A program made the position numbers and the translations under genes. This document shows positions 8,355 to 17,595 of a stretch of 64,000 nucleotides of DNA, piece after piece. This DNA is from Bosea sp. F3-2 (GTDB taxonomy: Bacteria > Pseudomonadota > Alphaproteobacteria > Rhizobiales > Beijerinckiaceae), in assembly GCF_008253865.1 (NCBI RefSeq), contig NZ_CP042331.1, positions 4,064,001-4,128,000 of the forward strand, given 5' to 3'. The first letter of the stretch is position 1. Each line of letters opens with the position of its first letter. The notes under the pieces were generated by a model. The model was not told the origin of the DNA. It saw only the letters and a list, made by a program, of their open reading frames with translations, and did not search any database.

Positions 8355-9264
8355 GGTCCCGGTCTCCCTTGCCGTTCTTGTGCTCGCCATCGTCGAGAAG
8401 CTGCTTGCGCGCCTTCGCCATCGCCTTGCGCAGATCATCGTCGACGGGCGGAAAGCGCGGGTCGAGCCTCTCGAGGCATTCGACGATCGTCGCCGCCACG
8501 ACGAGCCGCGTGAACCATTTGTTGTCGGCCGGCACAATATGCCAGGGTGCGGACTTTGTCGCGGTGGCGGCGATCGCAGCCTGATAGGCTCGCTGGTAAT
8601 CGTCCCAATGCTCCCGCTCGACGATGTCGTTCAAATCGAACTTCCAGTTCTTGTCGGGCTCGTCGATGCGCGCGAGCAACCGACGTTTCTGCTCCTCCCG
8701 GGAGAGGTTCAGGAAGAATTTCAGCACCACGGTGCCGTTACGCCCGAGATGTTTCTCGAAGTCGCGAATGCTCTCGAAGCGCTTCGTCCAGAGCTCTTCG
8801 CCGGCGGGCTCGGGCGGCAGGTTCTGCTTGTGCCGCAGTTCCTCATGGACGCGCACGACCAGCACCTCCTCGTAATAGGAGCGGTTGAAGATGCCGATTT
8901 CGCCGCGCTCCGGCAGCTTGCAGCTCGTCCGCCATAGGAAGTCGTGGCGAAGCTCCGTCAGGCTCGGAGCCTTGAAGGAATGCACGATGCAGCCCTGCGG
9001 GTTCACACCGGACATGACGTGCTTGATCGTGCTGTCCTTGCCCGCCGTGTCGATCGCTTGCAGGACGATCAGGATCGACCAGCGCCGCTCGGCGTAGAGG
9101 CGCTCCTGGAGATCGTGCAGGCGCTTGACGCCGAGCTGAAGCAGCTCTTTCGCCTCGTCCTTCTCGATGTCGAGCCCGCAGGTCTCGGCCGGATCGAAAT
9201 GCTTCAGCCGGAAGCCGTCTCCATCCATCACCCTGAAACGCTCGATGATGTCAGCCGTATGCAT
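8347..9264 (-). CDS. ppk2: Polyphosphate kinase 2 (PPK2 family)
   Basis: 305 residues. The P-loop AIDTAGKDSTIKHVMSG (Lys about 76), the GVNPQG turn, the FKAPS motif and the lid segment FNRSYYEEVLV are diagnostic of PPK2. The motif set resembles the class III type, which phosphorylates AMP and ADP with polyphosphate, but class assignment from sequence reading is tentative. PPK2 links polyphosphate to nucleotide pools. I chose the ATG at 9264 because it begins the conserved N-terminus. The gene overlaps the downstream FGE gene by 8 nt. That partnership is unusual. Confidence 0.9.
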   Translation of the reverse strand: MHTADIIERFRVMDGDGFRLKHFDPAETCGLDIEKDEAKELLQLGVKRLHDLQERLYAERRWSILIVLQAIDTAGKDSTIKHVMSGVNPQGCIVHSFKAPSLTELRHDFLWRTSCKLPERGEIGIFNRSYYEEVLVVRVHEELRHKQNLPPEPAGEELWTKRFESIRDFEKHLGRNGTVVLKFFLNLSREEQKRRLLARIDEPDKNWKFDLNDIVEREHWDDYQRAYQAAIAATATKSAPWHIVPADNKWFTRLVVAATIVECLERLDPRFPPVDDDLRKAMAKARKQLLDDGEHKNGKGDRDHG

Positions 9265-9556
9265 CGGGCAGGGCCTTCCGCTTGCAAATCCATGACCCAC
9301 GGGCAGCGTAGCCGCATTTCGCTCGCTTCCACTGCGCCGTTCACGATGATGGACATTTGCCTGGCCGAAGGCAAAGCGGGGGAACAGTCGCCGTCCTGGA
9401 TCAGATAGGCGCACCAACCCGTCTACGTCCGATGATCTGCCAGAGGCCAACGCCCCGCTGCGCTTTTCAAGCGGCCGGCAAGGGGTTACTGGGCTTTCGC
9501 GGTGGGAGCGCTCGCGTTCTGCACCATTTTCGCCGACAGCCAATATTCTCCAGAGC

Positions 9557-10030
9557 ATGGCCCAGACAACCCCAGCCACCCAGGCATTGAAGCAGTTCGG
9601 CATCTCCTTCGAGCTGCGCAGCTACGCCTATGATCCGAATGCCGAGCGCGTGGGGCTGCAGGCGGCGGAAGCACTGGGCGAGCCGGCGCAGCGCGTGCTC
9701 AAGACGCTGATCGCGCAGGTCGACGGCAAGCCCGTCTGCATCGTGCTCGCCTCCGATCGCGAGGCCAGCATGAAGAAGGTCGCGGCCGCCTTCGGCGGCA
9801 AGTCGGCAGCGATGATGCCGGTGCCCGACGCCGAGCGGCTGACCGGCTACAAAGTCGGCGGTGTCAGCCCCTTCGGGCAGAAGCGCAAGCTGCCCACGAT
9901 CGTCGACGAAGCCGCCTCGGGCGAGGCGCTGGTCTACGTCAATGGCGGCCAGCGCGGTCTCCAGATCGCGCTCGCGCCCGCTGATCTCCTCAGTGCAGCC
10001 GGTGCCCGCAGCGCCTCGATCTCAGCCTGA
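9557..10030 (+). CDS. ybaK: YbaK-type Cys-tRNA(Pro) deacylase
   Basis: 157 residues, the family length. It has the YbaK/ProX editing-domain fold. The motifs KTLIAQVDG, the conserved Lys in ASMKKVAAAFG, and GYKVGGVSPFGQKRKLPT are characteristic of YbaK. The enzyme hydrolyses Cys mischarged onto tRNA-Pro in trans. It is followed 80 nt later by an ABC-F gene on the same strand. It is divergent from ppk2. Confidence 0.92.
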   Translation: MAQTTPATQALKQFGISFELRSYAYDPNAERVGLQAAEALGEPAQRVLKTLIAQVDGKPVCIVLASDREASMKKVAAAFGGKSAAMMPVPDAERLTGYKVGGVSPFGQKRKLPTIVDEAASGEALVYVNGGQRGLQIALAPADLLSAAGARSASISA

Positions 10031-10110
10031 TCGCGGCCCTGCACCGCCTTTCGCAATCGTACCCGATAGCTTAGTGGCGCAGGGCGTCGCTTCCCAAGGT
10101 TTCCAAACGC

Positions 10111-11733
<1,623 letters not shown>

Positions 11734-11747
11734 GCGCAGCGGAAACA

Positions 11748-11858
11748 GTCGTCATTCCGGGCGAAGCGAAGCGCAGACCCGGAATCCATCGTAGAGTGCT
11801 GTGCTCTTCGATGGATTCCGGATCGGCGCCGCTATCGCGGCTTGTCCGGAATGACGAC
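11748..11858. repeat. Palindromic intergenic repeat, family A copy 1
   Basis: About 111 bp with complementary ends (GTCGTCATTCCGG / CCGGAATGACGAC) and an internal inverted pair around GGAATCCATCG / CGATGGATTCC. It can fold into a long branched hairpin. Near-identical copies occur at 17355-17447, with a more diverged one at 42272-42367. It lies between the convergent ABC-F and glutaminase genes. Confidence 0.85.
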
Positions 11859-11879
11859 TAGGTTCCTGCGCAGGACATT

Positions 11880-12809
11880 CTACCGCGCGAAGACCGACCA
11901 GCCGGTCGCCTCGGCCAGGCGTTCCAGCGCCAGCGTGCCGAGCAGCGAATTGCCGTTGGCGTTGAGGCCGGGCGACCAGACCGCGATCGCGGCCTTGCCC
12001 GGTGCGATGGCGAGGATGCCGCCGCCGACGCCCGACTTGCCGGGCAGGCCGACATGGAAGGCGAAATCGCCCGAAGCATCGTAGTGGCCGCAGGTCAGCA
12101 TCAGCGCGTTGATGCGCCGCGCCCGCTGGGCCGAGACAACACGGGGGCCGCCCGGCTCGTAGAGCCCGCCATGCATCAGGAAGCGCCCGGCCATGGCGAG
12201 CTGGCGGCAACTCATGGCGATGGCGCATTGGTGGAAATAGACGCCGAGCGTCAGCTCCGGCGCATGGGTGATGTTGCCGAACGCTTTCATGTAATTGGCG
12301 AGCGCGATGTTGCGGAAGCCGGTCGCCTGCTCGGCCCGCGCCACCACATCGTCGATGACGATCGTGTCGTCATCGGCGAGATAACGCACGAAGCGCAGCA
12401 ATTCGCCGATCGCGACACGGGGCTCATGGCCAGCAAGATTGACGTCGGCGACGACGAGCGCGCCCGCATTGATGAAGGGGTTGCGCGGCACGCCCTGCTC
12501 GCGCTCTAGCTGGACGATCGAGTTGAAGGGCGTGCCGGACGGCTCGCGCCCGACCCTGCGCCAGAGCGTGTCGCCGACCTTGCCGAGCGCCTGGGTCAGA
12601 GCGAAGACCTTGGAGACGCTCTGGATCGAGAAGGGCTCTTCGCTGTCGCCGGCGGCGTGGACCTGCCCGTCCGCGGTCACGACGCAGAGCCCGAACTGGC
12701 GCGGATCGATGCGGGCGAGCGGCGGGATATAGGTCGCGACCTCGCCGCGCTCGCTGGCGTCGCGCATCTCGTCGGCAATGTCGCGGACGAGCCGCCCGAT
12801 ATCGGTCAC
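11880..12809 (-). CDS. glsA: Glutaminase
   Basis: 309 residues, full length. This is the serine-dependent glutaminase A family: FSIQSVSKVF holds the Ser-x-x-Lys catalytic pair (about residues 62-68), followed by NPFINAGA, the conserved YFHQC and GLPGKSGVGGG near the C-terminus. It hydrolyses glutamine to glutamate and ammonia in the cytoplasm. Translation probably starts at the GTG at 12809, since the next residues (TDIGRLVRDI) fit the family start. It stands alone between a palindromic repeat and a diguanylate cyclase gene. Confidence 0.93.
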   Translation of the reverse strand: MTDIGRLVRDIADEMRDASERGEVATYIPPLARIDPRQFGLCVVTADGQVHAAGDSEEPFSIQSVSKVFALTQALGKVGDTLWRRVGREPSGTPFNSIVQLEREQGVPRNPFINAGALVVADVNLAGHEPRVAIGELLRFVRYLADDDTIVIDDVVARAEQATGFRNIALANYMKAFGNITHAPELTLGVYFHQCAIAMSCRQLAMAGRFLMHGGLYEPGGPRVVSAQRARRINALMLTCGHYDASGDFAFHVGLPGKSGVGGGILAIAPGKAAIAVWSPGLNANGNSLLGTLALERLAEATGWSVFAR

Positions 12810-12889
12810 GCCTGAAGTCCCGGCTGCTACGCGCGTCAGGCAAGCCCGAGCCGGGCCGGCGGGTCAAGCCCCGCCGCGCAAGCAAAGGC

Positions 12890-14080
12890 TTATTGCAGGC
12901 GAAGGCTCCCGCCGGACGAGGCACCCTCGACCACCGGACGCTGGGAGGCGATGATGCACAATGACTTGCCGCGCGATTTCGCCTGGTACAGCGCGGCGTC
13001 GGCCGCAGTCATCAGGCTGGTCATGTCGCGCCCATGCTCGGGAGCGAGCGCGATGCCGACCGAAGCACCGATATGGAGCTTGTGCCCGCTGTCGAGTTCA
13101 TAGGGCTCGGAGATTTCCCGCACGATCCGCTCGCCGAAGCGCTGGAGCTGAACCTGCTCGGTTTGCTCGGAGAGGACGACGAATTCGTCGCCGCCGATGC
13201 GCGCTGCGATGTCGGAGGCACGGACGAGACCCCGCAGCCGCTCGGCCACCAGCTGGAGCAAAGCATCTCCGGCCATGTGGCCGTAGCTGTCATTGACGGC
13301 CTTGAAGCCGTCGAGGTCGAGATAGACCAAGGCGAGCCCCTTGGGAGCCTCCGCACCGTCGAACCTCGCGGCAAAGGCCTTCGCCAGCCCCGCCCGGTTC
13401 GACAGCCCCGTCAGAATGTCGTGCCGTGCATGGAAGGCATTCTCACGTTCCGCCCGCATGGTCGAGATCAGCATGGCGTTCAGCTTGTAGGCGGCCACCG
13501 TCATGCTGAAGAGATAGAACGGGATCTGCATGAAGGTGATCAACATCATCGGCTCGGACAGGAACGGCGCCGCAAGCACGCAGGGGCCGAGCGTGAGGGC
13601 GATCATCACGCCGGCCATGCGCGGTGCGGCGAAGTTCCGAAAGCAGATGCCGCCCACCATCGCAGCGGCCGACAGGCAGGCGAGCGCCGCCGCGACCCAG
13701 TCGCCGCTCATCAGGCTCAGAAAGGTGCCGGCTCCGATACCGGCCGCCCAGGCGACGCCGAGCAGGAGATAGATGTCCGTCGGTGTCGATTGGCCGCGCG
13801 CCGCGCGTTTGCGCGCCACAAGCAGGACGCACAGGCGCACCAGACAGCAGACGATCTCGAAGGCGCACCAGAGCGTGAAGGGCAGGGTCGGGATGCGCCA
13901 GGCGATCAGGAAGGACACCGCCAGGGAATTGATGACGCCACCGGCAAAGATCGGCAGCGTTCCGTAGAGGCTTGCCACCAGCGCGACCCGAATATCGGGG
14001 GGGACATCCGGGCCAGCATCCGCAAGCCAGCGCGTCACGCGCCAGCGCGGCAAGCTGAAACGGAGGACTGGGGCACTCAT
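12890..14080 (-). CDS. Membrane diguanylate cyclase (GGDEF domain)
   Basis: 396 residues. The N-terminal about 210 residues hold roughly six hydrophobic segments that form a membrane sensor module (MASE-like, not identified precisely). The C-terminal about 170 residues form a GGDEF domain. DILTGLSNRAG begins it, DLDGFKAVNDSYGH carries metal-binding Asp, and ARIGGDEFVVL is the intact active site. No EAL domain follows. The product would be cyclic di-GMP. There is no obvious RxxD product-inhibition motif at the usual place, though I did not align it. It is monocistronic. Confidence 0.9.
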   Translation of the reverse strand: MSAPVLRFSLPRWRVTRWLADAGPDVPPDIRVALVASLYGTLPIFAGGVINSLAVSFLIAWRIPTLPFTLWCAFEIVCCLVRLCVLLVARKRAARGQSTPTDIYLLLGVAWAAGIGAGTFLSLMSGDWVAAALACLSAAAMVGGICFRNFAAPRMAGVMIALTLGPCVLAAPFLSEPMMLITFMQIPFYLFSMTVAAYKLNAMLISTMRAERENAFHARHDILTGLSNRAGLAKAFAARFDGAEAPKGLALVYLDLDGFKAVNDSYGHMAGDALLQLVAERLRGLVRASDIAARIGGDEFVVLSEQTEQVQLQRFGERIVREISEPYELDSGHKLHIGASVGIALAPEHGRDMTSLMTAADAALYQAKSRGKSLCIIASQRPVVEGASSGGSLRLQ

Positions 14081-14224
14081 CGGCTGATCCGGCTCCTCTG
14101 GCGAGCAGGCCAGCGGAGCACCCGGTCGCCAAGGCTGCCTAGCAACGAGGTGTTACGATTCAGTGAGGAAAGCCGCGCGAATCAAGCGCTGCACGCAACG
14201 CAGGGCTGCCAAAAGCTCGGATCG

Positions 14225-15016
14225 TCACCGAATCTGGCGGTAAACCCAGACCCGTGCCGGTGGAATGTTGCGCAGCACCCAGTCCGAAACGAAGGCCTTG
14301 AGGCCGGAACCTTTGCGCGGGATCGGCGAGATCACCGAATAGGTGAACTGGATGAAGGGCGCGCCCTCGACCAGCAGCGGAAACGCCTCACGCGCCAATG
14401 CCGTGCGGGTGGCCGGTGGCCGGGTGAACAGCGGCAGGCTCGAGACGAGCGCGATCGCCTTCTCGTGCAGATGGCCGGCGAGAGTCTTGGACAGGGCGTA
14501 GGCGTCGCCCTGCACCACTGTCGCGTGTGGAAAGCGCTGGCGCAGCAGCTCGCAGAACTCCGGGCTGTATTCGACGAGGATCAGGCGGCTCTCGTCGATG
14601 CCGCGCTCGATCAGCGCCTCGGTGACCGGTCCGGTACCGGGGCCGATCTCGATGACCGGACCGGGCTGCTCAGGATCGACAAAGGAAGCCATCCGCCGCG
14701 CGAGCGCCGGGCTCGACGGGGTCACCGAGCCGGTGCGGAGCGGATCGTCGATCCAGGATTTGATGAAGCGGGCCTCGTCGCCGAGCTTCGTCCTGGCTTC
14801 GCTGACGCGACTCCTGAGCTTCTCGGCGGTGATGCGAACTTCGCTTTCGACCTTGTAGCGGACCGCAGCCACCTTGAGCCTGGCTTCCGCGACGCTGTCG
14901 ACAAGGTCAGCGGCCGTCACCCGCACCTCGCCCTCGATCCGCGACGCCACGCGGGATTGCCCGAGGCGAGCGGCGAGCGACGTTGCGCGCGGACGATGAC
15001 GGACCGTCGAAGACAT
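14225..15016 (-). CDS. pmtA: Phospholipid N-methyltransferase, PmtA-like
   Basis: 263 residues. The C-terminal about 185 residues form a class I SAM methyltransferase with VIEIGPGTGPVTEAL (motif I), VEYSPEFC and a KSWIDDPLRTGSVTPSSPALARRMAS leader typical of rhizobial PmtA, which converts phosphatidylethanolamine to phosphatidylcholine. The fold resembles rRNA dimethylases. The first about 75 residues are an extra alternating-charge, probably helical extension (repeated VRITAE/VRVTAADL segments) not found in short PmtA proteins. The ATG at 15016 begins this extension. A shorter product starting inside is possible. Confidence 0.82.
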   Translation of the reverse strand: MSSTVRHRPRATSLAARLGQSRVASRIEGEVRVTAADLVDSVAEARLKVAAVRYKVESEVRITAEKLRSRVSEARTKLGDEARFIKSWIDDPLRTGSVTPSSPALARRMASFVDPEQPGPVIEIGPGTGPVTEALIERGIDESRLILVEYSPEFCELLRQRFPHATVVQGDAYALSKTLAGHLHEKAIALVSSLPLFTRPPATRTALAREAFPLLVEGAPFIQFTYSVISPIPRKGSGLKAFVSDWVLRNIPPARVWVYRQIR

Positions 15017-15136
15017 GGCACCCCTTGATCGCCGCAGAGACGACGCGTCTGACGCAGCCGAACGTTACCTGTGCGGCATATGGGGTCAAGAGCGGTCGCC
15101 CGCCAAGTTCTTTTCCGCGAATCCGGCAAAAAGCTG

Positions 15137-15892
15137 TCAGATCAACGGTCTCGGCAGCGAAACCTGCTCATAGATCGAGGCCATATGTGCGGTCAGGCGG
15201 GGGTTGAGTAGCGTCAGCCGCCCGCCCGAGAGCGAGAACAGCCCGGCCTTGCGCAGACGCGACCAGGTCTTGCTGGTGTGGACCAGAGACAGGCCCAGCG
15301 CATCGGCGAGCTGCTGCTGCGAGAGCGGAAAGGCGAAGCTGCCGCTGCTGACGAGACCCAGCGTCTCGGCGCGATGGTAGAGCGAGATTACCAGCGCGGC
15401 GATGCGCTCCCCGGCATTGCGCTGGCCGACCGAGGTCAGATTGTCGTCGATCAGGGATTCCTCGCGCGAGCCGAGCCAGGCCAGCTCATAGGCCAGCGTC
15501 GGCATCTTTACGAACAGGTCCCAGATCCGCTTGCGCGGGAAAACGCAGAGCTCGACGTCGGTGAGCGCCTCGATGCCGTGCTCGGCGGCGCTGAGAAGGG
15601 AGGCCTGCAGGCCGACGAGATCCCCCGGCAACAGGAAGTTGAGAATCTGGCGGCGTCCGTCCGGCAGGGATTTGTAGCGGAAGGCCCAGCCCGAATAGAG
15701 CGTGTAGAGTTCCGCATCCTCCTGTCCGGGATGGATGATGTCTGCACCCGCTGGAAAGGTGCGATGGTCGACCTTCATGGCCTGGATGAAACGGATCTCG
15801 TCGTCGGTCTTGTCCTTGAAGGCGGGCTTCAGCCGCAACGGGCAGGCGAGACAGGGCGTTCCCAATCGTCCCTGCTTACTGATAATGTTCAT
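15137..15892 (-). CDS. Crp/Fnr-family transcriptional regulator
   Basis: 251 residues. The cyclic-nucleotide-binding-like domain occupies about residues 30-150, with PDGRRQILNFLLPGDLVG. A C-terminal helix-turn-helix follows, LSQQQLADALGLSLVHTSKTWSRLRKAGL. The Cys residues LGTPCLACPLR near residue 13-18 suggest a redox or metal-sensing N-terminus, but a full four-Cys Fnr cluster is not evident. I chose the ATG at 15892, preceded by GGGGGA; the longer TTG frame from 15943 is less likely. A GGAAC-N17-AGTT element upstream could be an EcfG-type promoter. Confidence 0.88.
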   Translation of the reverse strand: MNIISKQGRLGTPCLACPLRLKPAFKDKTDDEIRFIQAMKVDHRTFPAGADIIHPGQEDAELYTLYSGWAFRYKSLPDGRRQILNFLLPGDLVGLQASLLSAAEHGIEALTDVELCVFPRKRIWDLFVKMPTLAYELAWLGSREESLIDDNLTSVGQRNAGERIAALVISLYHRAETLGLVSSGSFAFPLSQQQLADALGLSLVHTSKTWSRLRKAGLFSLSGGRLTLLNPRLTAHMASIYEQVSLPRPLI

Positions 15893-15941
15893 GAGCCGAT
15901 CGATCCCCCGAAACCGATGTGGAAGGCATCGGCAATCGATC

Positions 15942-15967
15942 AACTCACAAGAGCCGTGGCGCGTTCC
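15942..15967 (-). promoter_or_regulatory. EcfG-like promoter (one mismatch) for the Crp/Fnr gene
   Basis: On the minus strand: GGAAC-N17-AGTT, 50 nt upstream of the Crp/Fnr start. The EcfG consensus is GGAAC-N16/17-CGTT. The -35 is exact and the -10 has one mismatch. It lies 14 nt from the divergent exact site at 15982-16007, so the two -35 boxes are adjacent. Confidence 0.45.
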
Positions 15968-15981
15968 CCATCGAGCCCAAG

Positions 15982-16007
15982 GGAACCATCAAGCATTCCG
16001 CTGCGTT
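15982..16007 (+). promoter_or_regulatory. EcfG-type promoter, exact consensus
   Basis: GGAAC (15982-15986), N17, CGTT (16004-16007). It ends 48 nt before the ATG of the small protein at 16056. Both boxes match the general-stress-response sigma consensus exactly. Confidence 0.75.
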
Positions 16008-16055
16008 TTCTTGCCGAAATCCGACCTTCCAGGTCGGAAGCGTTGGGAGATGGAT

Positions 16056-16337
16056 ATGCTGAAAGCCAGCCTTGCCCCCGCTGTTCGAGCCTTTTGCTTC
16101 TTCGGCTTGATGGGCGCAGCCATCACGGGCCTGACTGTTGGTGCGCAGTTGCAAGGTGCGACCGACCAGAGCTCGACGAGCGTTGCGCAAGCCAGGGGTG
16201 AGCGCGACCAGGGAGCGGATCTGCGCTTTGCCGCGGTGGATCACGCTGACCGAGCTCAGAGCACGGCGAAACGGGCGATCGCCTCGCCGTCGCAGCAGGC
16301 CCTGGCGGGCGGGCCGATCACGCATGTCGTCCGCTGA
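16056..16337 (+). CDS. Small membrane-anchored or secreted protein of unknown function
   Basis: 93 residues. Residues about 10-32 (VRAFCFFGLMGAAITGLTVG) form one hydrophobic segment, either a signal peptide or an N-terminal anchor. The rest is polar and Ala/Gln-rich, with no domain I recognise. The ATG at 16056 has GGGAG at suitable spacing; another ATG lies 6 nt upstream. An exact EcfG promoter lies just upstream, so I expect expression with the general stress regulon. The downstream transglutaminase-like gene has its own EcfG promoter. Confidence 0.6.
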   Translation: MLKASLAPAVRAFCFFGLMGAAITGLTVGAQLQGATDQSSTSVAQARGERDQGADLRFAAVDHADRAQSTAKRAIASPSQQALAGGPITHVVR

Positions 16338-16347
16338 GTCTCGTGGC

Positions 16348-16372
16348 GGAACCTGATACGATTTCTCGCGTT
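16348..16372 (+). promoter_or_regulatory. EcfG-type promoter, exact consensus
   Basis: GGAAC (16348-16352), N16, CGTT (16369-16372), in the 112-nt gap before the transglutaminase-like gene, 77 nt from its ATG. Exact in both boxes. Confidence 0.75.
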
Positions 16373-16449
16373 GCACGTGCGGCGCATCCTCGCGCCGCAC
16401 TTCAAAGCCGCCTCCGGCGGTTTATTTTTTGGTCTTGCGGACAGAAACC

Positions 16450-17325
16450 ATGCTACTGCGCATCCGGCACGCAACGACCTATCGCTACACTCAGCCCGTC
16501 GTCTTCGGCCCGCACCGGCTGATGCTGCGGCCACGCGACAGCTTCGACCTGCGCGTCGTCGACACCGCTCTCTCGATCTCGCCCACGGCCAGCCTGAACT
16601 GGATGCATGACGCCTACGGCAATCCTGTCGCCATCGCGAATTTCGAGGCCGAAGCGGATACGCTCGATATCGTAAGCATCCTGATGCTCCAGCGCTTCGG
16701 GTCCGCCGTTCCGCGCGCCGAGATCAAGCCCGGCACGGCGCTGACGGGCGTGGTCTACAGCGAGAACGAGCGAGCGGTGCTCCAGCCGTTCCTCGCGCTC
16801 GCCAGCGCCGACCCCGACAGGAAGCTCGATCGCTGGCTCGCTGATTTCAGGGCGCGGATCGGCCAGGGCTCCGGCCATCTCCTGCGCGATCTCGCTCATG
16901 CGCTCCATGGCGCGCTGGCCTACGCCGTGCGTTTCGACGAAGGCACGCAGCATCCCGTCGACACGCTGGAGAGCGGCAGCGGCTCCTGCCGCGACTATGC
17001 CTGGCTGTTCATTGAGCTCGCGCGGCGCATGGGTTTCGCTGCCCGCTTCGTCACGGGCTATATCCATGACAGAAGCCCGGAAGACACCTTGCTAACCAGC
17101 GCCGTCGGCTTGACCCATGCTTGGGCGGACGTCTTCATTCCCGGCGATGGCTGGGTCGAGTTCGACCCGACCAATGATCTCGTCGCCGATCGCCAACTCC
17201 TGCGAGTCGCGGTTGCCCGTGTGCCGGAGGACGCCTCGGCCGTCGCCGGAAGTTTCACCGGGCCGGCGGGCTCCTTCCTGGGACTGAGCGTCGGCGTATC
17301 GATCGAGCCGGTGCGAGAGCTCTAG
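16450..17325 (+). CDS. Transglutaminase-like cysteine protease family protein
   Basis: 291 residues. The N-terminal about 85 residues match the bacterial transglutaminase-like N-terminal domain (RIRHATTYRYTQPVVFGPHRL). The core domain has the complete Cys-His-Asp triad: SGSCRDYAW, THAWADVF and FDPTND. No signal peptide is visible, so it is probably cytoplasmic. Members of this family act as peptidases or amidases on unknown targets. The ATG at 16450 is weakly preceded by a ribosome-binding site; a TTG at 16429 is an alternative. An exact EcfG promoter directly upstream places it in the stress regulon. Confidence 0.88.
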   Translation: MLLRIRHATTYRYTQPVVFGPHRLMLRPRDSFDLRVVDTALSISPTASLNWMHDAYGNPVAIANFEAEADTLDIVSILMLQRFGSAVPRAEIKPGTALTGVVYSENERAVLQPFLALASADPDRKLDRWLADFRARIGQGSGHLLRDLAHALHGALAYAVRFDEGTQHPVDTLESGSGSCRDYAWLFIELARRMGFAARFVTGYIHDRSPEDTLLTSAVGLTHAWADVFIPGDGWVEFDPTNDLVADRQLLRVAVARVPEDASAVAGSFTGPAGSFLGLSVGVSIEPVREL

Positions 17326-17354
17326 AAGCCTGCTGACTTTCGATGGAAATGCGC

Positions 17355-17447
17355 CGTCATTCCGGGCTTGCCCCGGAATCCATCGTAGAGCACCGAGCCT
17401 GATGATGGATTCCGGATCGGCGCCGCTGTCGGCTTGTCCGGAATGAG
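17355..17447. repeat. Palindromic intergenic repeat, family A copy 2
   Basis: About 93 bp, starting CGTCATTCCGGG and ending TTGTCCGGAATGA. The internal parts GGAATCCATCGTAGAG and GGATTCCGGATCGGCGCCGC are shared almost exactly with copy 1 at 11748-11858. Confidence 0.85.
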
Positions 17448-17483
17448 GGGGGACCGTTTCCGTGAAACCCAGCATGCTCTATA

Positions 17484-17529
17484 GCATCGGACCGAAAAGT
17501 GGATTCCACTTTTCGGAAGAATCCGATGC
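17484..17529. repeat. Short palindromic repeat, family B copy 1
   Basis: 46-bp hairpin. The outer arms are GCATCGG / CCGATGC and the inner arms CGAAAAGTGG / CCACTTTTCG around ATT. Copies are at 26157-26202 and 41938-41983. It lies between the convergent transglutaminase and kinase genes and may end transcription, but there is no T-run. Confidence 0.85.
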
Positions 17530-17595
17530 GATAACAAATAGATAAATCACCGTTGTCGCGTCTGATAGGACGCGCGGCGATTCAGGCCGCAAATG

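Noticed and set aside
15892..15943. Longer start for the Crp/Fnr protein (TTG at 15943)
   Set aside because: It would place the start at the predicted promoter -10. The ATG at 15892 has a better ribosome-binding site.
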